64,000 nt of DNA from assembly GCA_030760725.1 (NCBI GenBank), contig JASWHV010000011.1, positions 78,841,765 through 78,905,764 on the forward strand. Direction: 5' to 3'. This document shows positions 1 through 10,790 of the stretch, piece by piece (positions within the stretch are counted from its first letter, which is position 1; every line of letters starts with the position of its first letter). The translations under genes were made by a program, and so were the position numbers. The DNA comes from Neostapfia colusana (Eukaryota > Streptophyta > Magnoliopsida > Poales > Poaceae). The notes beneath the pieces were generated by a model. That model was given only the letters and a program-made list of their open reading frames with translations, searched no databases and was not told the DNA's origin.

Positions 1-275
1 GCACTAGGTGTGCGCACTACCGTCAACATGCCTGTGGAGTTGAAGTTGGAGCCTGTTGTCTTTAGTTATTTTCGCTATCGTTTAGAGTCTTCCGCTGCAA
101 GAATAAGTTAGAGATTCATGAGTGAGACATTGAGTCATTGTAATAAAGTTCTTAAACATTATTTATTCGTGGTTATATTCTGAATTCAGTTTGTGGAATA
201 CATGTGTATGTGTGATGAACATCCTGGGCACACATATGCATTCACTTGGTTCTATTTTCAGAACCGGGTGTCACA
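1..275 (+). repeat. 3' end of the 5' LTR of element B
   Basis: It matches 33402-33675, the end of B's 3' LTR, nearly base for base and ends GGGTGTCACA just before a primer-binding site. It holds an AATAAA-like signal (taataaag near 141). An inverted repeat, TATGTGTG (207-214) with CACACATA (229-236), also occurs in element A's LTR. The rest of this LTR is outside the window. Confidence 0.9.
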
Positions 276-278
276 AAT

Positions 279-291
279 TGGTACCAGAGCC
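279..291 (+). other. Primer-binding site of B (initiator Met tRNA type)
   Basis: TGGTACCAGAGCC differs by one base from TGGTATCAGAGCC, the usual plant gypsy/copia site complementary to the 3' end of initiator methionine tRNA. It lies three bases after the LTR end. The following ccacgttgaccgtaggacg is the unit multiplied in element A. Confidence 0.9.
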
Positions 292-543
292 ACGTTGACC
301 GTAGGACGCAAGCCTAGGTAGAATGGAAACTCTAAAACACATAGGGACACCCCTTTAAACTGCTATTTTCAAAAATTGCTTGCTGCTGCACTTTTACTTG
401 TCAATTCAGCCACCGCAAAGTGCTATTTTCAGCCCCTCTTTTTTCTCTTCTATTGGAAATGAACACTTTTGATTTCTTGCTTCGTAGCTTCTGAAGTTTT
501 GGAGCTATTTTCTTACTTCTCTAAAGTTTCTCATGTCTTATAG

Positions 544-1566
544 ATGCTGGTGATTAGGAGCACAGCACGCATAAAGACTCATCCACCACCACTTGGGAGT
601 GCACTTAACCCCATTGAGGTGTCTGATGGACCATATTGGGAGGAGGTGAAGATGGAACCTCATGATGAAGACGAAGTCAATATCTATATGCATGAGGAAG
701 AGGACCCAGAAGAGTTGGAACCATTCAAAGACGACATGGAGGATAATCCACAAGAACAGCATTGGTACGCACTTCAGGAGGAGTTTCACGCGGGCTTACA
801 CCCTGTGGAGCCTCATGAAGCTATGTCGGGAGGAGATGAATCCGAAGAGGAGCCACCCATTGCTGAGACCAATACTGAAGGTAATGAACGGGCCAACTAT
901 TCAGTTCAAGAATTGTGGTCTGACGGAATGGAAGGAGGACACATATCGAGGGAGCTCAAAGAATTTCTGGATTGCTGCAGCCTATACCCGGAGTATCTCC
1001 TCAAGAAAGTCCCTCGTCTCGGACATGAAGAGTGGAAGGCTGAGGTAACCATCCTATCTAATGGTAGGGTTGTCACTTGACACTTCACACCCACATGGAG
1101 AGCTACAAGGGCAGAAGCTATTGATGATGCCGCATGCGATTCACTCAGCGGACTGTGCTACGCCTTCCGTGAGCAGCTTGAGAACACTACTTTTGAGCTG
1201 CACCCACATTGGAAGAGTGGTACAAGGGAGATCATTGGACCCTATGGAGGAGCTCTTTCCAACCCACAAGCTGCTGACAAGTCTCAGAGGTTGCTCGTGG
1301 AGTTAGGAAACCGCTATGCAAGCGCACAAGAAGAGATCCGTTACCACAGCAAGAAGCTGTATTTGCTGGAGGAACATGAGGAGACTCGTGCCAACACGGG
1401 AGCAAATGGAGCACCAGCGTCATCTATCTCTACATGGACTGCCGACTCACCATGGCGTGTGCCATGTATGGACCACCCTCGTCACACGGCGAGAACAGCA
1501 CTGGTTCTCACGATTAAGTTTAGGTTTCCATTGAATAAAGCTGTAATGGGAACGTTTAGATCGTAG
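544..1566 (+). pseudogene. Pre-gag ORF of B, one internal stop
   Basis: The ATG at 544 follows tcttatag, a splice-acceptor-like end. The frame stays open to 1566 except for one TGA at 1078-1080, giving about 340 codons. The first half is acidic (EEEDPEELEPF...). The second half holds an EEW...RAT...Y..RE.L block and a charged helical segment around codons 250-285. The order and several motifs (IR(S)TAR near the N-terminus, EEW, RAT, terminal coiled coil) match the pre-gag ORF of element C, so I take them as homologues. The N-terminus keeps T-A-R at residues 6-8 but has lost the lysine that follows it in C. Function unknown. Extra ORFs upstream of gag are known in some plant gypsy lineages; I do not recognise this family. 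Confidence 0.65.
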
Positions 1567-1825
1567 TAAGTCAAATAAGAGTGGTGTGCAGAAATTTTTA
1601 TGATGATTGCTTGGTTTGTGCGCTGATGTTAGTTGTGGGACGCTTCTGAGAATATCCACATCCACACATAGTGGAGAGATGTGAGATGCTTCGGCACGTG
1701 TTCACATCCTCATATAGGCTGAAATTAATAAAAGAAGATACTTAGTTCATACACCTTGATGCATATAGTTGGGGATCAATCTAAATTTCTATTTTCTATT
1801 TCCTACTCTACTTTCTCTCTCACAG
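1567..1825 (+). other. B spacer between pre-gag ORF and gag
   Basis: Non-coding. Its right half (about 1610-1760) is clearly related to 22610-22760 of element A (ccacacatagtggagagatgtgagatgcttcgg). That stretch contains a TGTGA...TCACA inverted repeat, so it may be a conserved RNA element such as a packaging signal (inference). It ends ctttctctctcacag|ATG, a pyrimidine tract plus CAG directly on the gag start. Confidence 0.5.
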
Positions 1826-2536
1826 ATGGTGAGGGAAAACTCCAACTGTCAAGGGAGGAACGCTCGTGGTAACAATGAACCACAAGAGGATGGCAATGTT
1901 GAAGTTCCTGAAAATGCCAACCCCGGGGCTGATGCAAACAACCTTGAATGGTTGATGGCTATGCAGAACCAGCTCATGCAAACGATGATACAAACGTTGG
2001 GTCAGCTGCAGGCCAACAACAACAATCCTAACCCCGTTCCTGCACCCCCGCCACCGCCACCACCGCCGGCTCACAACAGATTGGGAGAGCTCATGAGGAC
2101 TAGGCCGCCTACTTTTGCACAAGCCAATGATCATATGGAGGCTGATGATTGGCTGAAGTCTATGGAAAAGAAGCTTGCAATTGTTTAGTGCAACGATCGG
2201 TATAAAGTTCTCTTCGCATCGCACCAACTTATGGGAGCAGCCGTTAATTGGTGGGACGCTCTTTGCAATGCTCATGTCAACTAGGAGACTATCACTTGGG
2301 CTGAACTCAAGGAGAGTTTCCGCTCTCATTATGTCCCTGCAGGAGTCATGATGCTTAAAAGGCAAGATTTTGAAGGTCTCCGCCAAGGAAGGAAGAGCGT
2401 GAATGAGTACCTCAACAAGTTCACGCAGCTTTCAAGGTATGCTCCAGAAGATGTCAACTCGGATCAAAGAAAGCAATACTTGTTCATGAGAGGATTGAAC
2501 AATGAGATCCAAGTTTAGCTGCTCAACAATGACTAT
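1826..2536 (+). pseudogene. gag: gag of B, N-terminal part, three stops
   Basis: This is the start of the gag polyprotein (nucleocapsid/capsid precursor). The ATG is at 1826. Visible features are a proline run (PAPPPPPPPP), then the retrotransposon gag core (PPTFAQANDHMEADDWL..., LFASHQLMG, FRSHYVPAGVM, EYLNKFTQLSRYAP). In-frame TAG codons lie at 2186, 2282 and 2516. The first corresponds to CAG in element A, a C-to-T change. The frame is otherwise intact and is interrupted at NNDY by element C; it resumes at 15224. Confidence 0.9.
2532..2536. repeat. Left target-site duplication of element C (ACTAT)
   Basis: ACTAT precedes the LTR terminus TGTCACACCC at 2537 and recurs at 15224-15228 directly after the other terminus (GTGTTACA, ending 15223). 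Five bases is normal for Ty3/gypsy elements. Confidence 0.97.
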
Positions 2537-5500
2537 TGTCACACCCGGTTTTTCCGAAGAAACAACCAAGTGAATATCACATGTATGCCAGGATCATTTT
2601 CTCATACATGTGATGACAGATAGTGAAGCATCATTTATTACATGCCAGGTGTCGAATATAAATAAGTCTTACATCGCAAATGTCTCAATGGACACTAATG
2701 CTTCATCACAAGTAAATAAACTAGCAGCGGAATATTATTCTTTAGGGCTCCATCACAGGCGTTGCCCGGGGGTCTTCATGAACCTAAAAACCTTCCTCGG
2801 GTCCAAAGTCTTGGTCATTATACACCACCTCATTATCTTGACCTGAGCAGCAATATAAACCAACAAAAATGCAAGGTTGAGTACCAATGGTACTCAGCAA
2901 GTGTGGGAAAATTATATCATGCATGGCTAGAACAAGGAGAGGTTGAACTCATGGTTAAAGCACTACGCAATTAATACCTATCACCTTAGCTTATTAAGCA
3001 CCTACATTACTACACAGGTGAAATGGTCCCAATCTCCCAATCCATTATCATAATCCAATAACCATAACATCATTTCCAATGTTAAGCTCCCCGCTTAACT
3101 TCCAAAACCATCAATCCTCTAATCATGAATAAGTCCAGGCCGCTCTTAACCGTGAGCACGGCTGTCAAGACAGTTTTGACTCTGCAGAGTTTGTACCACT
3201 GTACCCACAAGTAGTGATTTCATCCCCCGTTGCCGGGTGGACTAAAAGAACCTCCATTATGCCAGTGGCTACGATCCACATTCACACTTCCCAGGTGTGC
3301 AGCCAGGAGATCACTACGAAGCCTTTACAAAGGGATTCCCGACGAGCGTGGGCCCACTGAGGTTTCACCCCTAACAGCATACAAGAGGCTCCAACCCCGC
3401 TGCAGTGGCCCCCTCTTGAGCCTTGCGGTTCATATGGTAGTCCAGCTGACACCTACTCCCCGCACCATCCAACACACCCATACTACGCCGGGGATACACC
3501 TAATTAATTGGCCAAGCTGCCCCATCTCAGCATGTGGTTGGCACTGTAAAGCCGGGTTACATGCTCCATGAACCGGTCCTTAGGATCCAGGCAAGTACTA
3601 AACACAAACCCAAGTCTCGTGCACCCAGCACACAACCAAAACATCCAACTTGCCTTGATCCCTACCTCTACATAACTCACAATGTCTCATTCAAGAGTAT
3701 GATATAATAAACTGATGATCTCATATCCCAAATATCCCATTCTAAGCATGGCTAAGCATATGCATGTAAATAAATGACATGACAAAATAAATCCCAACCC
3801 AAGCTACAAGGAAACAAGGTAATGCAATTCTAGGGAAACTTTCCTAGCATGGGTTTTATATTTCATTTGACAATGCAAATAATTCTATCTACACATCCTA
3901 GCATAGGATCAAAGTGGTCAAGGACACTTGCCTCCTTCTTGGTGCTCTTGAAATGGGTAGTCCTGATCTTGGAAATGAATAACTTGTTCTTGAACAGGTT
4001 CTACTTCATACCATCACACATAGCAAAAGAAAAACAACAATCCATAAGACATAGTTCACACTTACACTTTATACAAACCACACATTCATATTTATGAAAT
4101 TCATTCACCATTATATGTGTTGGGGTTACTTTGTGTGTTGATCTGTGGCTTGCATACACTTTTATTTATATGTGTATGATTCCTACTTTGGTGTTCATAT
4201 TTATACTTACATACTATATTTATATATATATATGTGTGTGTTTCAGTTTTAAATAAATTCCTTACATTAAACTACCAAGTATGTATGAAAAGTATTTTTC
4301 TTCTCCATATGTGCCTTCATAATTTCTATCTACTCTACACTGAACTCTTTGAATTTTAAAAACTCCATTTATCATTTACTAGTTGCTATATTTTCAGATT
4401 TATATTCCTATGCATAATTGTGTATTTTATTATGAAATTAGTAATACACACCATCTAAACAGTATAGGTTCTGGTCCTAAATAATTTAATATCATAATTT
4501 GACCTTGGCTTCTGATGTATACGATTTCATAATTATTTTCCCTATTTTTCTATAGCTATTCTTTACTTAAAAATGTGTCCTTATACTAACTAATGTGAAT
4601 AATTAAATGAAACAGATTCATTTCAGTCCAAAAATATATTTTTACCTCACTCCAAAGTTTTCTAAGTACTGAGAAAGTTTTTAATTAATTTTGACAATTA
4701 TGTTTGTCCCACTTTTTAATTTTTAAACACTAGTTACATATTCAATTTTCTACATTAAATACTAAACAGGGCTAAAATAATGAACTCACCCCATTACAGG
4801 GTCTATAATATTATTTTCATAATTTCCAGGGGTCTAGCTACACTTATCAGAGGTGTTTTTCCTAATTTCTATTAAGTCTAGGGGCTAAAACTGATTTTTA
4901 AATGAATTTTACATGATTTTCTGGAGTTCCAGGGGCTAGATCTGAAGTTTCCGGGGCTAGCTCTCAATTCCAGAGAACCCCAGGGGGTAGCACGTAAGAA
5001 TTCCAGTCTTTATAACGCGGGGCTGACATGGACCGTCCGAATTTAAACCGACGGCTGAGATTATAACATCGAACCGGTACGCGGGGATTTAAACCCTACC
5101 GTGCGATTTAAAATAAACGGCGCACAAGCGGCCACGTCGCTCTGATCGAGCGCGGGCGGCGCTGCCGGCGGCGCACGGCGGCGGGAAGCGGCGATCTCGC
5201 CGGAAAGTTTCGGATCCTCGAGAATTCTGCCTAAAACTGTGATCTTATGGCCTAGATCGGTAGAGGGGAGGTCAGGGATCTCACCTCGGGGGTTTTCTCG
5301 AGCTCGGGGGTCCCGGAAAGTGATCGGCGGCGAGGTCCGAGGCAAAACCACGGCGAAGCTCGTCGGCGCTGGATTTACACCGTAACTCTCCGAGTTTTCT
5401 GCACCTGCAAAGTTCCCCGGAGGCGGTGGATCAAGACTAGCGAGTTAGATCAGAGTTTCCGAGCTTAGATCGGCCAGAATTCACCGGCGAAGTCTCGGTG

Positions 5501-5974
5501 CTCACCGGAGTGAAAATCGGCGATCGCGTGGGAAAAACCGATCGGGGCTGGGGTTTTTATAGCCGGGGGAGGGCGGTGGGTCTGTTGTGATCGAGTTGGA
5601 GTCCTCTGGGACCAGAATTCGGGCGGCTGGACGCGGAAATCCGGTCGGTTGCGATCGCGCGCGTGGGAGAAAAGTCCGGGGTCGCGGGGGCTCAGGGTTA
5701 GGGATAACAGGTGGGTCCCACCCGTTGGTGAGAGGCAGCGCGGCGCGCGCGGGGCGGGCTGGCGCGGGGAAAGCTGGGCCGGCTGGCCGGTTTCGGCCCA
5801 CTGGCGGTTTTTCCCCGTTTTCTCTTTTTCTTTTTCCATTTCTTTTCTGTTTTGAGTTTAATTTGAATTCCAGTTTGAATTTGAATTTTTGCAAAACATG
5901 CAACACGTCCAAAAAATTTTAAATTCTCCTCTGAACATGGTTTAGGGTTTTAAATCAAAATTTGGGGTGTTACA
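2537..5974 (-). repeat. 3' LTR of C
   Basis: Termini are TGTCACACCC and GGGGTGTTACA; it is matched almost completely by 11789-15223. The part at 5000-5800 is GC-rich. On the minus strand a TATA-like ctataaaaac lies near 5553-5562. The middle (4100-4960) is AT-rich with a short TA/TG microsatellite near 4219-4243. The several 60-110 codon frames inside are not credible genes. Confidence 0.95.
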
Positions 5975-5992
5975 GCTCTACCCCCCTTAAAA
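5975..5992 (-). other. Polypurine tract of C
   Basis: Read on the minus strand, ttttaaggggggtagagc abuts the 3' LTR. It is the second-strand primer. The same aaggggggtag core ends elements A and B, showing they are one family group. Confidence 0.9.
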
Positions 5993-6019
5993 GAAATCTC
6001 GTCCTCGAGATTGGTGTTT

Positions 6020-7552
6020 CTAAGAAAACAATTCCGGAAATTGTGCCTTGAGCTCATCTTCCCGTTCCCAGGTGGCTTCCTCTTCTGAGTGATGCTTACA
6101 CTGCACCTTGCACATCCGAATTCTTTTATTTCTGGTGAGGCGTTCCATTGTCTCCAAAATCTTGTATGGTTGCTCGGCATAAGACAAATCTTCAGCTACA
6201 TCCACTTCATTCATGGGTAACACCTCTTCAGGCGTCCTCAGGCATTTCTTGAGTTGTGACACATGGAATACATCGTGCACGTCTGATAGATGAACCGGTA
6301 ACTCTAGTTGGTACGCCACTTCGCCTTTCCTTTCCAAAACTTGAAAAGGTCCGATGTATCGAGGCGACAACTTCCCTTTCACCTTGAACCGACGAAGTCC
6401 TCTGATAGGGGACACCTTGAGATAAACATAGTCTCCCACGTTGAAAACGACTTCTCTTCTTCGTACATCAGCATAGCTCTTTTGGCGTGTTTGTGCTATC
6501 CTCAAGTTGTTGCGAATCTCCCTCACCTTTGCCTTGGCTTCTTGTAGCACTTCTGGACCAAACACTTTACTTTCTCCTGTTTGGTTCCAAAATAGGGGAG
6601 TTCTGCACTTCCTTCCATACAAAGCTTCAAACGGTGACATCTTCATACTAGCTTGATAGCTGTTGTTATAGGAAAACTCCGCATACGGTAAGTTCTTGTC
6701 CCAACTCCTATTGTTTTTGAGTGCACATGCCCTTAACATATCTTCAAGGATCTGATTGGTTCTCTCCGTCTGCCCGTCAGTTTGGGGATGATAGGCAGAG
6801 CTGAAGTTCAGATGGGTTCCCATGGTTTCATGCAACTTTTGCCAAAACCTCGAGGTGAACTGTGTCCCTCGGTCCGACACTATCTTCTTTGGCACTCCAT
6901 GGTAACACACAATCCTTGACATGTACAATTCTGCCAATTTGGATCCGCTGTAGCTTTCTTTCACAGGGATGAAATGAGCTACCTTGGTTAGCCTATCAAT
7001 AATGACCCATATTGAATCATACCCGGATTGGGTCCTAGGCAATCCCACGACAAAATCCATGCTGATTTCTTCCCACTTCCATTCAGGCACTTTGAGTGGT
7101 TGCAATAATCCCGCGGGTCGTTGATGTTCGGCTTTCACCAACTGACATGTGTCACATAGGGCAACATGTTCCGCGACATCTCGCTTCATGCCATACCACC
7201 AATACCTGCTCTTGAGGTCCTGGTACATCTTTGTACTCCCAGGATGAATGGAATAGTCAGAATCATGAGCCTCCTTTAAAATCAATTCACGGATCTCTTT
7301 TACTTCTGGCACACAGATCCTTTTCCCGTGCCACACCGTTCCTTGTTCATCCTCTCTAAAACCAGGAGCTTTATTTTCCTTGATGAGCTGTCTGATCTCT
7401 TGTATCTTCTCATCATTCTTTTGGCCCTCGCGTATGTCTTGGTCGAGTGTGGAGTCCACTTCCATGGCGATGGCTTCACCACTATTTACTAGACATAGAT
7501 TGAGTCTTATAACCTCGTCCTTCAATTCTGCAGGCATGTCCTTCAAACTCAA
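6020..7552 (-). CDS. pol: C integrase and chromodomain (pol 3' part)
   Basis: It continues the frame of the upstream gag-RT ORF after a single TAG at 7553-7555; the codon after the stop is TTG, so no ATG start is implied. By residue here: zinc-binding HHCC region about 94-140 (H..HPGSTKMY...CDTCQ), catalytic Asp in VIIDRLTK, second Asp in VSDRGTQF (about 225), Glu in DGQTERTNQ (about 263), then the GPF/linker region. A chromodomain-like end lies at 455-508 (aromatic and charged residues ending ATWEREDELKAQFPELF). The integrase joins cDNA to chromosomes; in chromoviruses the chromodomain guides this to histone-marked chromatin. All catalytic residues look intact. Whether it is made depends on read-through or on a stop-free sister copy. 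Confidence 0.92.
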   Translation of the reverse strand: MSLKDMPAELKDEVIRLNLCLVNSGEAIAMEVDSTLDQDIREGQKNDEKIQEIRQLIKENKAPGFREDEQGTVWHGKRICVPEVKEIRELILKEAHDSDYSIHPGSTKMYQDLKSRYWWYGMKRDVAEHVALCDTCQLVKAEHQRPAGLLQPLKVPEWKWEEISMDFVVGLPRTQSGYDSIWVIIDRLTKVAHFIPVKESYSGSKLAELYMSRIVCYHGVPKKIVSDRGTQFTSRFWQKLHETMGTHLNFSSAYHPQTDGQTERTNQILEDMLRACALKNNRSWDKNLPYAEFSYNNSYQASMKMSPFEALYGRKCRTPLFWNQTGESKVFGPEVLQEAKAKVREIRNNLRIAQTRQKSYADVRRREVVFNVGDYVYLKVSPIRGLRRFKVKGKLSPRYIGPFQVLERKGEVAYQLELPVHLSDVHDVFHVSQLKKCLRTPEEVLPMNEVDVAEDLSYAEQPYKILETMERLTRNKRIRMCKVQCKHHSEEEATWEREDELKAQFPELFS

Positions 7553-10489
7553 CTAATTGACCTGCACTTTCCGACTCAAAGCATCGGCCACGACGTTTGC
7601 TTTCCCAGGATGATAGTTGATGCCTATATCAAAGTCATTGATTAGCTCTAACCATCTCCTTTGTCTGAGGTTGAGATCTGGCTGTGTGAATATGTACTTC
7701 AAACTCTTATGATCCGTATATATCTCTGTCCTCTTCCCCATCAAATAGTGCCGCCAAATTTTCAACGCGTGTACCACTGCAGCTAGTTCTAGGTCATGTG
7801 TAGGATAGTTCTTCTCGTGCTTCCGAAGCTGCCGGGACGCATAAGCCACGACATGTCCTTCTTGCATGAGAACACATCCCAACCCATTTCCAGAGGCATC
7901 GCAGTACACTGTGAAATTCTTCTGCATATCTGGCATAACCAACACTGGGGCTGTTGTCAATCTCTTCTTTAGCTCCTGAAAGCTCGTTTCGCACTGTGGC
8001 GTCCAGGTGAATGTGATTCCCTTTTCCAACAGTTTGGTGAGAGGTCTCGAGATCTTGGAGAATCCCTCAATAAACCGTCGATAGTATCCAGCCAATCCCA
8101 AAAAGCTTCGAACTTCCCCGACATTTTCAGGGGTTTTCCACTTCTGGATATCCTCGATTTTGGCGGGATCTACGGAGATTCCTCCCTCCGAGATTATATG
8201 TCCTAAAAAGGGAACTCTCTTCAGCCAAAACTCACACTTGCTCAACTTGGCATATAGTTGGAGTTCTCTCAGCCTCTGTAACACCAACCTTAGATGTTTC
8301 TCATGTTCTTCTTCATCTTTGGAGAAGACGAGAATATCATCTATGAAAACCACCACAAATTTGTCCAGATATTCCATGAATACCTTGTTCATGAGGTACA
8401 TGAAATATGTCGGGGCATTGGTTAGCCCGAAAGGCATGACAGTGTATTCATACAGTCCGTACCGAGATACGAAAGCTGTCTTGGGAATATCAGATTGCCT
8501 TATCTTGAGTTGGTGGTATCCCGACCTGAGATCAATTTTCGAGAACACACAAGCTCCCCTCAACTGATCAAACAAGTCTTCAATGCGAGGCAATGGGTAC
8601 CTGTTCTTGATGGTTACCTCATTCAAGGCACGGTAATCCACGCATAACCTTTGGGTTCCGTCTTTCTTGGGCACAAATATCACCGGAGCTCCCCATGGTG
8701 AGGAACTAGGGCGAATATACCCCTTCTCCGTCAATTCTCTCAAATGATCCTTGAGCTCTTCTAGCTGCTTGGAGTCCATTCGATAAGGTCTCTTGTATAT
8801 CGGGGCTGTCCCCGGTACTAGCTCAATTGCGAATTCCACGTCACGGTCGGGAGGCATACCTGGCAACTCCTCCGGAAAAACATCTGGATAATCCCTGATG
8901 GTCCTGATTTCCTCAACTTTCACCTCCACTTGATTTAATTTAATGTCCCTCCTAGGCTCGTGTATTGTTATGAACTTTACTCTGGTACCACTGGGGTGAG
9001 TTAGTTCCACCGTTCGGGTCGAACAATGGATGATTCCTTTATGTTTGGTCAACCAATCCATACCCAAAATAATATCTATCCCTTGTGAATCTATCACTAT
9101 GAGGTTAGCAGTAAATACTACCCCATTAATGTCTAGGCTCACTTTGGGACACACTTGTCTTGTCCTTATTTCTCCACCTGGAGAGTTTACGGCTAGCATA
9201 TGGTTCATTTGTGTGGTTGCTAGGTCATACTTCTTAACAAACCCTTGAGCAATGAACGAGTGGGTAGCACCAGAATCAAACAGCAGAGTTGCAAGGTGTA
9301 AATTGGCAGGAAACTTACCAACTACCACGTCGGGTGCCTCTTGTGCTTCCTCCATAGTGACGTGGTTCACCCGTCCTCTCACTACATTCTGCTGTTGTGG
9401 CTGCGTGGGCTTCTTCTTTGGACACTTATGGGCGTAGTGCCCCACTTCACCACAGCTGAAACATTGCACCCCAATCTTAGATGTCTGGCCTTTGTTGTCT
9501 TGGGGTTGGTTTGGGGGTCCTTGTACTGCCGGTCGAGGTGGATATGCGGGGCGAGGCTGCTGCACAAACTGACGTGGCGGCTGTGCTGGTGCTGCGGGAG
9601 GTCTGTAGTTTGGGTTGTACCCTCTTGGTGCTGAATAGGGTACCGCAGCACGGCTCGTCAGCCCCGTAGGTTGCTGCATCATACGTGGGCAGGTGTTGCT
9701 TTCTAAGGCCTGATGTGACCACCCGGCCTTCCTCTTATTCTCATTTTCTAGGGCCTTTAGCTTCCTTTCTACCACAAATGCTCTGTCCACCATCTTTTGA
9801 AAGCTTTCATACTCATTGGAGGACATTGCACACTGCATCTCTGCGGTAAGTCCTTCCACGAAACAATCTTGTTTCTGCTCATCAGTCTCTATGTCTCGTG
9901 GAGCATAACGGGATAGTTGAGTAAATTTAGTGAGGTATTCCCTCACCGTCATGTTTCCCTGCTGCAGTCCCAAAAACTCTTTCCTCTTGTTTTTGAGCTC
10001 ACCTCTTGGGATATAGTGGTTGCGGAAGCTACGCTTGAACTCTTCCCAAGTGATGTTCTCAGGGTCATGATGGGCGGCCACGTAGGCGGTCGACCAATCA
10101 GCAGCAGGTCCCTGCAATTGATGAGAGGCAAACAGCACCCTCTCATACCCTTGGCATTGTATTATCCTCATCTTACTTTCAATGGTCTTCAGCCAATCAT
10201 CTGCCTCCAGAGGTTCAGCAGCACTTGCAAACTTTGGAGGTTGAGTTCCTAGAAACTCACTCAACCTTGGTTGGCGTGGTGCAGCTTGTGGAGGTGGAAC
10301 TTGATGCAAATTGGCCACCACTTGAGTCAAGTTCTGGATGAGCTGATTTTGATTCTCCAGCATTTGGTGGAGAGGATCAATTTCTTCACGGCGACCACCC
10401 CGGTCCTGGCCTCCAGAAAGATGAGGGTTGCATGCCTCATCATTGTTGTTGGCGGGGTTGGCAGCGCGTCCTTTTCCCCTTCCGGCCAT
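7553..10489 (-). CDS. gag-pol: C gag-protease-RT-RNase H polyprotein
   Basis: 978 codons. The start ATG (10489) directly follows gattctgccag, an acceptor-like end. Domains: gag core about 70-230; zinc knuckle CFSCGEVGHYAHKC about 340-353; aspartic protease with FDSGATHSF about 402; reverse transcriptase with VVFIDDILVFS about 713; RNase H from YCDASGNGLG about 860 to DALSRK at the end. It makes the capsid, cuts the polyprotein and copies RNA to DNA in cytoplasmic particles. The frame ends at VQVN then TAG, between RNase H and integrase. Elements A and B have no stop there, so the TAG is probably a mutation, not a family recoding site. No other lesion seen. Confidence 0.95.
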   Translation of the reverse strand: MAGRGKGRAANPANNNDEACNPHLSGGQDRGGRREEIDPLHQMLENQNQLIQNLTQVVANLHQVPPPQAAPRQPRLSEFLGTQPPKFASAAEPLEADDWLKTIESKMRIIQCQGYERVLFASHQLQGPAADWSTAYVAAHHDPENITWEEFKRSFRNHYIPRGELKNKRKEFLGLQQGNMTVREYLTKFTQLSRYAPRDIETDEQKQDCFVEGLTAEMQCAMSSNEYESFQKMVDRAFVVERKLKALENENKRKAGWSHQALESNTCPRMMQQPTGLTSRAAVPYSAPRGYNPNYRPPAAPAQPPRQFVQQPRPAYPPRPAVQGPPNQPQDNKGQTSKIGVQCFSCGEVGHYAHKCPKKKPTQPQQQNVVRGRVNHVTMEEAQEAPDVVVGKFPANLHLATLLFDSGATHSFIAQGFVKKYDLATTQMNHMLAVNSPGGEIRTRQVCPKVSLDINGVVFTANLIVIDSQGIDIILGMDWLTKHKGIIHCSTRTVELTHPSGTRVKFITIHEPRRDIKLNQVEVKVEEIRTIRDYPDVFPEELPGMPPDRDVEFAIELVPGTAPIYKRPYRMDSKQLEELKDHLRELTEKGYIRPSSSPWGAPVIFVPKKDGTQRLCVDYRALNEVTIKNRYPLPRIEDLFDQLRGACVFSKIDLRSGYHQLKIRQSDIPKTAFVSRYGLYEYTVMPFGLTNAPTYFMYLMNKVFMEYLDKFVVVFIDDILVFSKDEEEHEKHLRLVLQRLRELQLYAKLSKCEFWLKRVPFLGHIISEGGISVDPAKIEDIQKWKTPENVGEVRSFLGLAGYYRRFIEGFSKISRPLTKLLEKGITFTWTPQCETSFQELKKRLTTAPVLVMPDMQKNFTVYCDASGNGLGCVLMQEGHVVAYASRQLRKHEKNYPTHDLELAAVVHALKIWRHYLMGKRTEIYTDHKSLKYIFTQPDLNLRQRRWLELINDFDIGINYHPGKANVVADALSRKVQVN

Positions 10490-10790
10490 CTGGCAGAATC
10501 AACAAATGTTAATTTGATACTATTTAGTATCATCTTACTACTTTCATTTGTTGGTGCTTTGAGGTGTTGAGGCTTTGTTAAAATTTTACGAGGGTTTATA
10601 TCTCACACCAAATAAATGCACTATTATTTCCTGTGGGTTCACACACCAAAGCAAAACAATCTGAAGACGAGGCTGTGGACAATTGCTCATGGCTTCCACA
10701 ACTCACGTCACACACCAAGCAATATCACACCATTAACTACGTAACGACTCGACTACTCGACCTCTTGCTAGCTAGGGGAAAGACTCTACA
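10490..10790 (-). other. C spacer between pre-gag ORF and gag
   Basis: About 300 non-coding bases. On the minus strand it ends in the acceptor-like ctgccag before the gag ATG. I see no further structure. Confidence 0.5.

Noticed and set aside
279..291. tRNA-like sequence
   Set aside because: Only the tRNA 3'-complementary primer site is present, not a tRNA gene; the same holds at 11772, 22117 and 45102.
2610..4097. Several short plus-strand frames repeated at 11862-13349
   Set aside because: They occur only because both LTRs of C carry the same sequence; no domain, start context or conservation.
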